Shown: positions 46,307 through 56,203 of the stretch, piece by piece
Numbering within the stretch: the first letter of the stretch is position 1
Layout of the letters: every line of letters starts with the position of its first letter
NCBI GenBank assembly: GCA_965249775.1
Contig: OZ252253.1
Span: forward strand, 1,240,001-1,304,000
Origin: UBA822 sp965249775
GTDB lineage: Bacteria > Gemmatimonadota > Gemmatimonadetes > Longimicrobiales > Gaopeijiaceae
DNA length: 64,000 nucleotides
Direction of reading: 5' to 3'
Made by a program: the position numbers and the translations under genes
Notes under the pieces: generated by a model
Told to the model about the DNA's origin: nothing
The model's input: the letters and a program-made list of their open reading frames with translations, nothing else
Database searches by the model: none

Positions 46307-47158
46307 TCAGGTCGCTGCGCTCGCCAATGCCTTTTCGAGCCTGTGCTGCACTCGCCTGTGGCCGAGATTGCTGATGTAGACTTTTTCCGCGCCGGCGGCC
46401 CGCAAGGCGTCCAGGGTCTTTCCAAGAACCTCTTCCGGCGAGGCACCGGCGTCGAATTCACGGGTCAACTCATCAGCCGGCACCGGAAAAAACTCCCCCA
46501 ATCGCCCGAGCGTGCCAGGGTTGGCACTCCAATAGTAGAAGACGCCGAATATTCCCGGAGTGGAAACACCCCGGCGATCGCACTCCTCGAGGAACGCCTC
46601 GACTCGATCGACACTGTGATGCGACACGACCTGCGTGAGGTAGAAGTCGGCGGAGAAATCGTCGGCACCGAGGTATTCGACTTGCTTTCGCTCGTCTCGA
46701 TGGGGGTTTGCCCAGCCGCCCAGGGACAGCCCGGGTTGCCGCTCGCGAATCTGCTGCCGGAGGATGTAGGAATGTGGAACACAGCGCGACGGACCGATCG
46801 AGGTGTCTCCACCCACCACCGTGAGCGCCTCGAACCCCAGGGAGTGGGCACGATCGGCATATATGAGGCAGTATTCGATCGTGTGCTTGCACGTCAGAAA
46901 GGGGACGAGTCGCGAGAGCGGCACATCGGAGCCGACATTGGCCGCGAGGTGCCCGAGGTTCTCCTCTTCAAGTGATCCTACCGCATCATCCGTCAGGAAA
47001 ACGAAGACGTCCTTGAGCGCGAGATTCCGGATGGAGTGGTTGAGGTCGATCCAGCTGTCCATTCCTTCGACGGCCGAAAGCCCACTCCGCGGTGGCCGAA
47101 GCTCCACCGTGACGAGCGGCCCCGGACGCTGTAGACGGTCCACCAACGCCGCGGTCAC
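46307..47158 (-). CDS. methylenetetrahydrofolate reductase-like protein
   Basis: 283 residues, a MetF-like TIM barrel: VTVELRPPRSG at the start, VFVFLTDDAVG, FLTCKHTIEYCLIYADRAHSLGFEALTVVGGD, GGWANPH, DFYLTQVVSHHSVDRVEAFLEEC and PGIFGVFYYWSAN. The layout resembles short actinobacterial MTHFR homologues rather than E. coli MetF. It is a second MTHFR-type protein in the window besides the YitJ-like fusion. It may be a true reductase or act on a related folate or oxidise it. The GTG start overlaps the M24 peptidase stop by 4 bases (GTGA). Confidence 0.72.
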   Translation of the reverse strand: MTAALVDRLQRPGPLVTVELRPPRSGLSAVEGMDSWIDLNHSIRNLALKDVFVFLTDDAVGSLEEENLGHLAANVGSDVPLSRLVPFLTCKHTIEYCLIYADRAHSLGFEALTVVGGDTSIGPSRCVPHSYILRQQIRERQPGLSLGGWANPHRDERKQVEYLGADDFSADFYLTQVVSHHSVDRVEAFLEECDRRGVSTPGIFGVFYYWSANPGTLGRLGEFFPVPADELTREFDAGASPEEVLGKTLDALRAAGAEKVYISNLGHRRVQHRLEKALASAAT

Positions 47159-48486
47159 CCCTGCCCTCCCACGAGACCCGCGATCTCGTCGGGGGACACG
47201 GGCAATCCGGCGGTCAGCACCTCATGTCCTTCGTCGGTCACGACCACATCGTCTTCAGTCCTGATCCCGATACCCAAGTATTCCTCTGCCACCGATGAAC
47301 CCTCGAACGGGCCCTGGAAGTACAGGCCCGGCTCCACGGTCAAAACCATTCCCGGCTCCAGCACTCGGGACGCGCCCGCGGAGGCGTAATCACCGACGTC
47401 GTGCACCTCGAGTCCCAGCCAGTGCGACGTCTGATGGGGAAAGAACGGCTTGTAGGCCTCGGTATCGATTATCTCGGCCTTGTCGCCATCGAGAACGCCG
47501 AGGTCGAGGAGCCCGTCGACGAGCACGTCTCGCGCCGTGTGATGGACCCCTTCGACCGTCGCACCGGGGCGAATACCTTCGATGGCGCGATCGTGCGCCT
47601 CCAGCACTAGATCATAGATGGCTCGCTGGGCTGCCGTGAAGGCTCCGGATACCGGTACGGTACGGGTGATGTCGGACGCGTAGAGGCCCGCCTCCGCACC
47701 GGCGTCCACCAGAACCAAATCTCCCTCGTGCATCGTGCAGTCGTTGTCCGCGTAGTGAAGCACGCACGCGTTCGCGCCCGAGCCTACGATCGTGGGATAG
47801 GCGGGGCCCCCGGCCCCTTTTCGCCGAAAGGCTCCATTGAGGATCCCCTCGAGTTCCCACTCTCCGGCTCCGGGCAGCACGGCTCCGAGCATCTCGATAA
47901 ATGCCTCGATCGTGATCGTGGCAGCCCACCGCATGCGCTCCAGCTCTTCGGGGTGTTTCACGAGCCTCAAGTGATCCAGTAACCGCCCTGGATCGATGAT
48001 CCCGTGGGGCCCGACACCCTTCCTGGCGCCTCGAAGCCGAGCCGTCTGCAGAGCCCCGATCACCAAGCTCTGCACGGGCGACCGAGGCCCGATTCGGAAG
48101 TACACGTCCTCGGCTTCGGCGAGCAATCTGGAGAGATGCTCGGCGAGCACGTCGTTGCCATAGGTCGCATCGGCACCGAACACTTCTCGAGCCCCGTCCG
48201 GCCCGAGCCGCTCTCCGCTCCAACGCTCGTCTTCGGGACTTCGAACTCGTACGAAGAGTACGAAATCACCGTCCTCACCGTCGGGGCGAAGGACAGCCAC
48301 GGCCTCCGGCTCCGTCACGCCGGTGAGATAAAAGAGATCACTGTCCACTCGATGTCGGCCCCCGGAGGCGTTCGTCCCGGAGCTCAGCACCAGAGCTGAA
48401 CCGTCAAGATCCGCCAGAACGCGCTTACGGCGTGCGGCGAAAATGTCGGGTGAAAAACCCCGCGTCGGATCAGGATCGTCTTTCAC
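47155..48486 (-). CDS. M24 family Xaa-Pro aminopeptidase (PepP-like)
   Basis: 443 residues. The N-terminal AMP_N domain (about 10-140; FAARRKRVLADLDGSALVL, DLFYLTGVTEPEA) is followed by the pita-bread domain with all five dinuclear metal ligands: Asp in LVDAGAE, Asp in SDITRTVPVSG, His in HWLGLEVHD, Glu in LTVEPGLYF and Glu in GIRTEDDVVVT. It removes N-terminal residues preceding proline in the cytoplasm. The GTG start at 48486 is supported by GGAG seven bases upstream. Confidence 0.92.
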   Translation of the reverse strand: MKDDPDPTRGFSPDIFAARRKRVLADLDGSALVLSSGTNASGGRHRVDSDLFYLTGVTEPEAVAVLRPDGEDGDFVLFVRVRSPEDERWSGERLGPDGAREVFGADATYGNDVLAEHLSRLLAEAEDVYFRIGPRSPVQSLVIGALQTARLRGARKGVGPHGIIDPGRLLDHLRLVKHPEELERMRWAATITIEAFIEMLGAVLPGAGEWELEGILNGAFRRKGAGGPAYPTIVGSGANACVLHYADNDCTMHEGDLVLVDAGAEAGLYASDITRTVPVSGAFTAAQRAIYDLVLEAHDRAIEGIRPGATVEGVHHTARDVLVDGLLDLGVLDGDKAEIIDTEAYKPFFPHQTSHWLGLEVHDVGDYASAGASRVLEPGMVLTVEPGLYFQGPFEGSSVAEEYLGIGIRTEDDVVVTDEGHEVLTAGLPVSPDEIAGLVGGQG

Positions 48487-48532
48487 GCCTTGTCTCCAAG
48501 GTGGGGCGTATGGCAGCCACCAGGGCGACCGC

Positions 48533-48570
48533 CGGGCGACCGCCGGGCAACGGCCGCGGCAAAGCCGCGG
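48533..48570. repeat. 11-bp tandem repeat plus hairpin between S9 and M24 genes
   Basis: GGGCGACCGCC occurs twice in tandem plus a degenerate third copy at about 48533-48553. It is followed by a perfect 7-bp stem CCGCGGC-AAA-GCCGCGG (48554-48570), just after the S9 peptidase stop. The hairpin could end S9 transcription weakly; no T run follows. Confidence 0.7.
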
Positions 48571-48573
48571 TAC

Positions 48574-50715
48574 CTATTCGCTGCCGTCGCCCACGGCGGG
48601 GGCCTGTTCGATCAGCCAGTGCTCGAACCAGCTGCGGATCCGTTCGAGCCGGTCCACCAGCAGCCATGGCTCTCCTGTCCGTGATAGCCCATGAGAGGAA
48701 CGGGGGTAGCGCACCATCTCCACCGGCACACCCAGGTTCTTGAGGGCCATGAACCACTGCTCCGCGTCACCGATAGGCGTCCGGTAGTCGGTCTCGCTGT
48801 GGATGATGAGCGTGGGAGCCGTAACGTTTTCGACGTACGAGATCGGGGACAGCCGCCGATAAAGATCCCGCCGCTCCCACGGCGCGCCGTAGAACTCATA
48901 CTCGGTCAACGCCTGGGCGTCGGAGGATCCCCACCAACTCTCCCAATTGGCGATGGAGCGAGACGTGACCGCGGCCTGGAAACGGTCGGAGGTGGCGGTA
49001 AGCCAGTTCGTCATGAAGCCGCCGTAACTTCCACCCGAGACGCCCACACGAGTCGAATCGGCCTCCGGGTACCGGGCCAGTGCAGAGTCGACGCCGGTCA
49101 GGAAATCCTCGCTGTCCATGACGCCCCACTGTCCGCGGGTGGCATACATGAACTCGTGACCGTACCCGCTCGACCCGCGAGGGTTGGCGTATAGGACGAA
49201 GAAGCCGGCCGAAGAAAGCACATGGAACGTGGGGAAAAACGTATTGCCGTACGAACTGTGCGGCCCCCCGTGAATCTTCAGGATGAGCGGGTATTTTCCG
49301 TCGGGGTCGTGGTCCACGGGCTTGATGACCCACCCCTCCACCTCGACGCTGTCACCTACCATCCAAGTGAGCCGCTCGGGGGGCACCAGGGACACCCGGT
49401 CCAGGAGATCCTCGTTGAACTCGCTCGCACGTCGCTCGGCCGTTCCGTCGCCTCGGGCCACGTATAGCTCCGTGGGGGAGACCGCATCGGTGGCGGCGTA
49501 GGCCATGATGTGGCCGCGATCCGATAGCGAGACACTGGTGAGTCGACGCTCACCGTCGGTCACCTGAGCAACCGGTCCGCCGGCAGCCGCGACCCGGAAG
49601 AGATGGCGATTCCCACTGACGGAGGCGGAGAAGAGAAGCGCGAGCCCATCAGCCGACCACTGAGGCGGGCCGGGCTCGAGGTCCCAGCCCTGAGTGAGAT
49701 TGACGGGCACGGTCGCGAAGCGCCCGTCGCCGCCCACCTCCACCACCATCAGATCTCTTTCCGCCCCACGCTCGGCCGTGAAGACGAATGCCAAGCGCGT
49801 GCCGTCGGGCGAGGGTGACGGCGAGGTCTCCGAGCCAGGGTTCATGGTGAGAGCCGTGACGGAGCCATCGGTTACGCGCACGGCCCAGATGTCTTGGGTC
49901 AGCACCTCGCTGGACTCATCGTCCTGGTTCTCGTCTCCCGAGAAGTAGATGGTGCGCCCATCGGACGACCAACCAACGCTGGACTTGTCGAACGGGCGTG
50001 TCGTGAGCCTTCTTGGAGTGCCTCCCTCGGCCGAGACCAAATAGAGGTCCCGGGACTCGTTCACGGAGAAGTGCGGGCGCAGCGGGATCGTGCCGTCTGA
50101 CTTGTAGCGTGTGGACGTCACGACACGCCCGTCGAAGCGGTCCGGGTTCAGGGTGTTCGAAAGCGCGTCCGGAGCGATCCAACCTTCGCGCTCGCCAGAC
50201 TCGGTCTCCTCGGCACGGGCGAGGTATGCGATCCACTCACCATCCGCCGACCAGACCGGAGCCCCACGGACCCCTTCGATGTGGAAAGCCTCTCCACCGG
50301 GGCCCGATACGCGGACGAACCATGTCGTGTTGTCGTCGTCCCCGCGCTGTGAGGTGAACGAAAGAAGCGACCCGTCCGGCGACCACCTTGGACCGTAGGA
50401 GTCCCCCGTAGGAGCGCTGAAAGGATATGGGTCCCCCGATGGACCCCCGTTCTCGAGCGCCTGCATCCAGATCTCCCGCCGGCGGCGATTCTCCTCTTCG
50501 AGAGTCCGTGTCACCGTAAACGCGACCAGGTCGCCCTCGGGAGAGACGGCAACGTCACCAACGGTGACCAGATCGTAGTAGTCGGCCGGCTCGAGTCCGC
50601 GCCGCTGCGCCGAGGTAGGCCCGGGCATAGCGGCCAACAGCACCCACCCCGCACCTAGCAGTCCCAGCGTTCTCGCCGATGTCACCTTCACACGCGTCTC
50701 CGTGTTGCTACCCAT
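48574..50715 (-). CDS. exported S9 family prolyl oligopeptidase-like dipeptidyl peptidase
   Basis: About 713 residues from the ATG at 50715, giving a clear signal peptide (LGLLGAGWVLLAAMPGPTSAQ). A longer frame upstream has no signal logic. Residues of about 40-420 are WD/PD40-type beta-propeller repeats (YGPRWSPDGSLLSFTSQRG, SSVGWSSDGRTIYFSGD). The C-terminal alpha/beta hydrolase has nucleophile Ser in SGGSYGGFM (near 560), Asp in HSETDYRTP and His in SSHGLSR. It is a periplasmic or secreted peptidase of the DPP/acylaminoacyl-peptidase group acting on peptides. Confidence 0.92.
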   Translation of the reverse strand: MGSNTETRVKVTSARTLGLLGAGWVLLAAMPGPTSAQRRGLEPADYYDLVTVGDVAVSPEGDLVAFTVTRTLEEENRRRREIWMQALENGGPSGDPYPFSAPTGDSYGPRWSPDGSLLSFTSQRGDDDNTTWFVRVSGPGGEAFHIEGVRGAPVWSADGEWIAYLARAEETESGEREGWIAPDALSNTLNPDRFDGRVVTSTRYKSDGTIPLRPHFSVNESRDLYLVSAEGGTPRRLTTRPFDKSSVGWSSDGRTIYFSGDENQDDESSEVLTQDIWAVRVTDGSVTALTMNPGSETSPSPSPDGTRLAFVFTAERGAERDLMVVEVGGDGRFATVPVNLTQGWDLEPGPPQWSADGLALLFSASVSGNRHLFRVAAAGGPVAQVTDGERRLTSVSLSDRGHIMAYAATDAVSPTELYVARGDGTAERRASEFNEDLLDRVSLVPPERLTWMVGDSVEVEGWVIKPVDHDPDGKYPLILKIHGGPHSSYGNTFFPTFHVLSSAGFFVLYANPRGSSGYGHEFMYATRGQWGVMDSEDFLTGVDSALARYPEADSTRVGVSGGSYGGFMTNWLTATSDRFQAAVTSRSIANWESWWGSSDAQALTEYEFYGAPWERRDLYRRLSPISYVENVTAPTLIIHSETDYRTPIGDAEQWFMALKNLGVPVEMVRYPRSSHGLSRTGEPWLLVDRLERIRSWFEHWLIEQAPAVGDGSE

Positions 50716-50940
50716 AGCGCCCGCCGCGCCTCTCTCGACCGATGCACGTGCAAAGGTATGGGGGATAGGAACTTGCCTCAAGGCGGACGTCACTGGAATC
50801 CGATCATCCCCGTGCACGTCAGTTGCAAGGGCGATGCCAGAGTCCCAATGTGTGCGTCACCGCGGTGTTGGACCCCCAGACCGACGCGGCGGTAAGAGAT
50901 GGGTCTCAAGCAGCCGATCGAAGGATGGGAGAAGTTGGGG

Positions 50941-52692
50941 ATGGCCGGTCACGGCACCGACTCACGCGTATGCCTACAGGCGCTACGGACTTTCCTACGT
51001 GCCACGCGGACGTTGTCGCTGGTCACCACTTTCTCGTGGTTCTTAGGCGCGGGCATGCTCGTGGCCGCCCCGCTGGCCGCCCAGGCCATTACCGGGACTG
51101 TGGTCGAGGCCGAGACGGGTGCTCCCGTCGAAGGAGCTTCGGTCGTACTCCTGAACCGCAACGGGGATCAATTAGACTTCCGCCTGACCACAGCGGCGGG
51201 ACGGTTCGGCTTTCAATTGACTCAAGCCGGAACCTACCTGTTGCGGGCAGATCGGATCGGCCGGGCAAGCGTCCTGTCCGATCCGATTCCCGTCGACCGC
51301 GGCGTGACCGCGGTGTATCGGCTCGAGACTGCGGTAGAGGCGATCATGCTGGCCGGGATCGAGGTGAGCGGCAGCCGCCGTTGCGAGGTCAGGCCCGGAG
51401 AAGGCGCGTCCACGGCGAGGGTGTGGGAGGAGGTGCGTAAGGCCCTCGAGCTGACATCGCGCACCAGCGGGCAAAACCGTTACCGCTACGTAATCCGCCA
51501 CTATGAGCGGGAACTGGATGCGCGCGGCCGCCGGGTGAGGAGCGAGCAGAGTCGAATCCAAAGGGGCGTAATGGCCAACCCCTTCCGCAGCCTGGCCGTT
51601 GAGCGTCTACTCGAGAGCGGATTCGTGCAGGAAGACGGTCAGGGGTTCATCTACTACGCTCCCAACGCCGACGTTCTCCTGTCGGACCCCTTTCTCGACA
51701 CCCACTGCATGAAGCTCGCCAATGGAGAGGACGAAGCGGAGGGGCTTCTCGGGTTGGAGTTCGAGCCGACGGAGGATCGCCGCGTCACGGATATCAGTGG
51801 CGTCCTATGGGTTGACCCTGAGAACGGGGAGCTTCAGTGGCTGGATTATCGGTACGAGTTCCTGGACGTTCCCGACTCGGATAGGCTCGGGGGAAAGATC
51901 CGATTTTACGGCCTGCCCAACGGGACGTGGATCGTGCAGGAGTGGTACATCCGCATGCCGATCCTCGAGGAGTCGCGCCGGATAGGCCGGCAAGGGCGGG
52001 CAAGTCTAGTCGGGCTCAGCGAGCAAGGCGGCTTGGTCCGGAGAGTGACCGACTTGCAGGGCGATGTCGTGCTCGACGCCGAGTCCGGTATCATCGAGGG
52101 CGTCGTCCTGGCATCCGAGGGCTCGGATGCGGCAGCGGAGGTCGTCGTTTTGTTGGATGGTGCCAGGAGAGCTACGACCGACGAGGATGGCCGTTTTCAG
52201 TTCGCCGACTTGGCGGAAGGGTATTACGGCTTGAGAGTGCTCAACCCCACCCTGGACGCAGTCGGTCTGTCGGCCGAGCCGGTGTTCTTCGAGGTGAGTC
52301 CAGGTGAGGTAACCTCGGCACGTCTCCAGCTCTCCTCGTCGGACGCCGTGATAGCCCAGAGGTGTGCTTCGTTCGACCTGTCCGAGTACGAGGGTATCCT
52401 GACGGGATTCGCACTGAATGAGGGGGGCGCCCCGCTCCCCGGCGCCCGGGTCTCGGTCGCATGGGAGGAGTTCGAAATACAGGCCAACGGAACCCCCCGA
52501 ACGGTCGACAATGTGGTGACCACACCCGAGCTCGGAGACGACGGATCCTTTTTCGTGTGCGGCCTTCCGAGGGACCTCCCGGTTGACATCACGGTAGAGT
52601 GGAACGGTATCGAGTCGGAGCCCGAGCAATTTCGACTGTCCGAAGCGCAGCTTGCTTCGCGCCGGGACATCACGTTCCGGGGAGCCCGGTGA
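50941..52692 (+). CDS. exported protein with carboxypeptidase-regulatory-like domains
   Basis: About 583 residues. The start is uncertain (ATG 50941 with GGAG 9 bases upstream; ATG 50899 also possible). A signal segment ends ...VAAPLAAQ. The first CarboxypepD_reg-like beta-sandwich is AITGTVVEAETGAPVEGASVVLLNRNG (about 50-135), a second IEGVVLASEGSDAAAEVVVLLDGARRATTDEDGRFQFADLAEGYYGLRV (about 385-455), and a third candidate lies near LTGFALNEGGAPLPGARVSV. The middle (150-370) is a mixed domain (VLWVDPENGELQWLDYRYEFLD) seen in similar proteins of this phylum and of unknown function. Such domains often sit at the N-terminus of TonB receptors; here they form a separate protein upstream of one. 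Confidence 0.75.
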   Translation: MAGHGTDSRVCLQALRTFLRATRTLSLVTTFSWFLGAGMLVAAPLAAQAITGTVVEAETGAPVEGASVVLLNRNGDQLDFRLTTAAGRFGFQLTQAGTYLLRADRIGRASVLSDPIPVDRGVTAVYRLETAVEAIMLAGIEVSGSRRCEVRPGEGASTARVWEEVRKALELTSRTSGQNRYRYVIRHYERELDARGRRVRSEQSRIQRGVMANPFRSLAVERLLESGFVQEDGQGFIYYAPNADVLLSDPFLDTHCMKLANGEDEAEGLLGLEFEPTEDRRVTDISGVLWVDPENGELQWLDYRYEFLDVPDSDRLGGKIRFYGLPNGTWIVQEWYIRMPILEESRRIGRQGRASLVGLSEQGGLVRRVTDLQGDVVLDAESGIIEGVVLASEGSDAAAEVVVLLDGARRATTDEDGRFQFADLAEGYYGLRVLNPTLDAVGLSAEPVFFEVSPGEVTSARLQLSSSDAVIAQRCASFDLSEYEGILTGFALNEGGAPLPGARVSVAWEEFEIQANGTPRTVDNVVTTPELGDDGSFFVCGLPRDLPVDITVEWNGIESEPEQFRLSEAQLASRRDITFRGAR

Positions 52693-52876
52693 GGGTCGAA
52701 CGCATCCTGTCTCATCTCGAACGACGGATCGTGGCCTCCCGGTAGCACGTCAGCAAACGAGCCCCGCCAAGCGGATTCGGTTCCCCCCTCTGTTCCTTTC
52801 CACTAGGCCGAAGTAGTGTGTGCACTCCGTTGGGATGACAGAGGCCTGGACCGCAAAGGGACCGAGAGGAAGATCG

Positions 52877-55072
52877 ATGACGATGACACCTGTTCGCGTA
52901 GACGTCACTCGCTGGGTTGTGACACTTCTGATGTCAATCTCGATGCTGAACCTGGGGACGCGCGGAATCACCGCGCAGGAGCGGGTTGATTCGGTCATTC
53001 CCTTGGAGCCGATCGAGGTCAATGTCGTCCGGACGCCCTTCCTGCAGAACGCGGCGCCGCTCGCCGTCTCAGCGTTGGTGGGAGACGATATCCAGAGGGG
53101 CCGAAGCGGTTTCTTCCTGGAAGAAACGATGCAGACACTGCCGGGTGTCCAGGTGCAGAACCGGTACAACCCCGCCGTAGGTGAGCGCGTGCTCATTCGC
53201 GGGTTCGGTGCACGGGCCCAGTTTGGGCTCAGAGGGATCAGGGTGGTCGTTGATGGGATCCCAGCGACGCTCGCGGACGGCCAGAGTAGCCTGGATCATC
53301 TGGACATTGGGTCCGTCTCGCGGGTGGAGGCCATCCGCGGTCCGGCATCCGCTCTGTACGGGAACGCCGGCGGCGGGGTGCTCTCGTTCACGACACAGGC
53401 TCCCGCTGACACCCCGTACAACATAGAGGTGATGGGGGTCGGGGGGAGCGACGGTTTGTGGCGCGGCCAGCTGACCGGGTCGGGGACCGTGGGGAACACG
53501 GGATACGTCATAGCCCTCTCGGGTCAGACGTGGAACGGCTTCCGGACCATTGCCGCGAACCCAGCTCGCCCTCGCGCCGATACCCTTTGTGCCGGGGGCG
53601 CCGACGCAGGCACAGTCACCGATCGAACGGGATGTTACGGGGGGACTGACCGGTTCGGCTTGAACGCGCGCGTCACGACGCCCCTTGCCGGTGGCGAGCT
53701 CTCCCTGACCGCCAACCTGCTGGACCTGGATTCCGAGAACCCTGGATCGAAGGTGGAGGCCACGAGTACCTTCCGCGAGATCAACGACCTCTATCTCAGG
53801 TTCCGGACCGGCAAGGACCTGAAGCAGCAGCAGGTCGGCGTGCGGTGGACCGGCGCCTTGGCAGATGGACTCGACATGGACGTCTCCGTCTACGGAGTCC
53901 ATCGGACGTTCCTCAACCCCATCCCGTTCGACGTGATCGATGTGTCGAGGTATGCCGGGGGCTTTCGCGCCCACTTGCTCAACACTGTTCCGACCAGCAT
54001 TGGGGACTTCCAGTGGATAGCCGGATTCGCATACGATGCTCAGAACGACGATCGAGTGAGGACCGAGCCGGAATTCGGCACTGGAGTGGTGGCCCCCGGC
54101 GCCCAGCCACAGGTGGATCAGGACGAGGAGGTGCGGAGCAAAAGCGTTTTCCTGCAAGGGACCCTGGAGCTGAACAGCGGAGTCGTGGTTCTGGCGGGTC
54201 TGAGATCCGACAACCACGACTTCACCGTGACCGATCGTGTGCCGGTCACACCCACGGATCCCGACGACTCCGGTGCCCGGGAGATGAACGGATTCAGCCC
54301 GTCGATCGGCGTCAGCGTCCCGGCAGGCAGGATCAACGTGTTCGGCTCGATCGGCACAGTGTTCAATACTCCAACGACGACCGAGCTCGGAAACCAGACG
54401 GATTCCACCGCCGGGGGCTTCAACCCCGACCTCGAGCCGACCAGAGGAGAGTCTTTCGAGGTGGGGATCCGAGGCACCATGGGGTCATGGGGGGCGTTCG
54501 AGGTCACTGGCTATCAGACGAACCTACGGAATGAGCTGGTGGCCTTCGAGTTGGACACCATTCCCGGTAGGTTCTTCTTCCGGAATTCGGGCGAGTCGCG
54601 GCATCGCGGTGCGGAGGCCACCGTTTCCCTCGCATCCAGCAACGGGCTCTTCAGCGGAGATCTGGCCTACACCCGTGTGGATGCTGAATTCATAGAGTTC
54701 GCGCCGGACAGCGTCGACTTGTCCGGGAATAGCGTTCCAGGCGTCGCCCGTGACCGGTTCCAGGCTCGCCTTCGCGTGAGCCCGGACCGCTGGTGGGGCG
54801 AGGTCGTCGGGACCTACGTGGGCGATGTTCCGGTGAACGATGAGAACACTGCGGTGGCCGCCTCCTACGCGGTGTTGGATCTTCGGGTAGGTCTAGAAGA
54901 AACCACGGTGGGCGGGGTCAGCGTCTCGCCTTGGGTGGCCGTGATCAACGCGTTCGACAAAGACCACCATCCGTCCGTGTTGGTGAACACCTTTGGCGAT
55001 CGGTACTTCGAGCCCGGGCCCCAAGTATCGTTCCAGATCGGACTGCGGGCCGTATTCGGAGGCGGTAACTAG
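52877..55072 (+). CDS. TonB-dependent outer-membrane receptor
   Basis: 731 residues from the ATG at 52877, supported by AGGA seven bases upstream; 57 earlier bases of open frame lack a ribosome site. Signal peptide ends GITAQ. The plug domain (about 35-150) has LEETMQTLPGVQVQNRYNPAVGERVLIRGFGARAQFGLRGIRVVVDGIPATLADGQ and VEAIRGPASALYGNAGGGVL, then a 22-strand-type barrel ending in GLRAVFGG. No clear TonB box was assigned (PLEPIEVNVV is a candidate). The similarity is to FecA-like siderophore or metal receptors; the ligand is unknown. No TonB/ExbBD genes are nearby. Confidence 0.92.
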   Translation: MTMTPVRVDVTRWVVTLLMSISMLNLGTRGITAQERVDSVIPLEPIEVNVVRTPFLQNAAPLAVSALVGDDIQRGRSGFFLEETMQTLPGVQVQNRYNPAVGERVLIRGFGARAQFGLRGIRVVVDGIPATLADGQSSLDHLDIGSVSRVEAIRGPASALYGNAGGGVLSFTTQAPADTPYNIEVMGVGGSDGLWRGQLTGSGTVGNTGYVIALSGQTWNGFRTIAANPARPRADTLCAGGADAGTVTDRTGCYGGTDRFGLNARVTTPLAGGELSLTANLLDLDSENPGSKVEATSTFREINDLYLRFRTGKDLKQQQVGVRWTGALADGLDMDVSVYGVHRTFLNPIPFDVIDVSRYAGGFRAHLLNTVPTSIGDFQWIAGFAYDAQNDDRVRTEPEFGTGVVAPGAQPQVDQDEEVRSKSVFLQGTLELNSGVVVLAGLRSDNHDFTVTDRVPVTPTDPDDSGAREMNGFSPSIGVSVPAGRINVFGSIGTVFNTPTTTELGNQTDSTAGGFNPDLEPTRGESFEVGIRGTMGSWGAFEVTGYQTNLRNELVAFELDTIPGRFFFRNSGESRHRGAEATVSLASSNGLFSGDLAYTRVDAEFIEFAPDSVDLSGNSVPGVARDRFQARLRVSPDRWWGEVVGTYVGDVPVNDENTAVAASYAVLDLRVGLEETTVGGVSVSPWVAVINAFDKDHHPSVLVNTFGDRYFEPGPQVSFQIGLRAVFGGGN

Positions 55073-55133
55073 CCCGCCACCCAGCAACTGCTCGCAGGTT
55101 CGGCGGCCGAATCGCGGTAGCGGTCGATGGTGG

Positions 55134-56102
55134 TCAGGGAGCGGCCCGGCAAAACGTCGGGTCGCTCACGACCGCCAATGCGTTCCGAACTGCCCGCTCG
55201 CCGTCCTCGTCGGACGGGCGACTCATCGTTCGTCCATGGGCCACCATCACAGAGGAGCCGCCCCCGTCGAGGTTGAGCGCCTCGGCCGCATCGGTCGCGT
55301 AAAGCGTGGCCGTGATCTCCCGTAGCGTCATTCCCGACGAGTAGGACCCCTGGCGCCCGTCCACAACCACGACCCAGAGGCGTCCGCCTTCTGGATCGTA
55401 GGCTACGGCCGTTCGAGGGTGCCTCAACGATGCGAAGCTCGGGTCCGCGTCGGCGTTCACGACGGGGTCCCCCGCATCCAGTAGTTCCGGATAGCCTCCG
55501 ATCACCTGAGTCCGACCCGGCCGAGTCCGAGACACCCAAACGCCCGTGGACAACCCGCTCTCTTCTCGCACGACCGTCCCGATCCAGGGGGCACGGCCCG
55601 GCGTCCACTCGAGCGCCGGCCGCTCCCGAGACCACAGGATCTGGCCTGCTGCGACCTCTGGACCCAGAGGCCGCCCCTCCGGCGTAAAGAAGTCGCCGTT
55701 TACCGCGGCGAGCACATCACCACCGGCTTCCCCGACGAGCTCCGTCACGGTGGACAGCCCCGCCCCGTACAGCCCAGCCTCGCCCGCGGGCAGCACTCTG
55801 AGGCCCAAATCGCATCGCTCCAGCTCCAGGCGGAGCACGTGCACCGCCCACGGACCCTTCTCCGACCAGACGAAGTGATAGGAGAGCCCGTCATGAAGAA
55901 AGCGGGCGCTGATCGAGTCCGCTTCCAGATAGGCCAGCAGATCCTCCGGTAGTGGCTCAGGGAAACGGGCCGGACGATCGGGAGGCGTACATGCGAGCAA
56001 CAGGGTGGCCCAGGTGCCCAGGAGATAGGCGCGGCCCACCCTCCGAGCACGCGAGGCATTTCCTTCGCGCTCGTGGCTCACGTGCTGTTCGAATGACCCC
56101 AT
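55134..56102 (-). CDS. phosphodiester glycosidase (NAGPA-like) lipoprotein
   Basis: 322 residues from the ATG at 56102, with GAGG 7 bases upstream. The N-terminal hydrophobic segment ends in lipobox LLAC, so this is probably a lipoprotein. From about residue 110: AAVNGDFFTPEGRPLGPEVAAGQIL, VVVVDGRQGSYSSGMTLREITATL and ALNLDGGGSSVMV, the hallmarks of the phosphodiester glycosidase (NAGPA/DUF2233) family, which cleaves N-acetylglucosamine-1-phosphodiester-type bonds. It is likely to act on surface or environmental glycans. Confidence 0.88.
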   Translation of the reverse strand: MGSFEQHVSHEREGNASRARRVGRAYLLGTWATLLLACTPPDRPARFPEPLPEDLLAYLEADSISARFLHDGLSYHFVWSEKGPWAVHVLRLELERCDLGLRVLPAGEAGLYGAGLSTVTELVGEAGGDVLAAVNGDFFTPEGRPLGPEVAAGQILWSRERPALEWTPGRAPWIGTVVREESGLSTGVWVSRTRPGRTQVIGGYPELLDAGDPVVNADADPSFASLRHPRTAVAYDPEGGRLWVVVVDGRQGSYSSGMTLREITATLYATDAAEALNLDGGGSSVMVAHGRTMSRPSDEDGERAVRNALAVVSDPTFCRAAP

Positions 56103-56203
56103 TCTCTCGCCTCGAGTGGAACGCTCGGAGTCATTCCCGAGTCTTCGTACAGCGAATCCTCTAGGATAGCCCCCGTCCCCCGATTCTTCTATACTCGGGC
56201 GCC

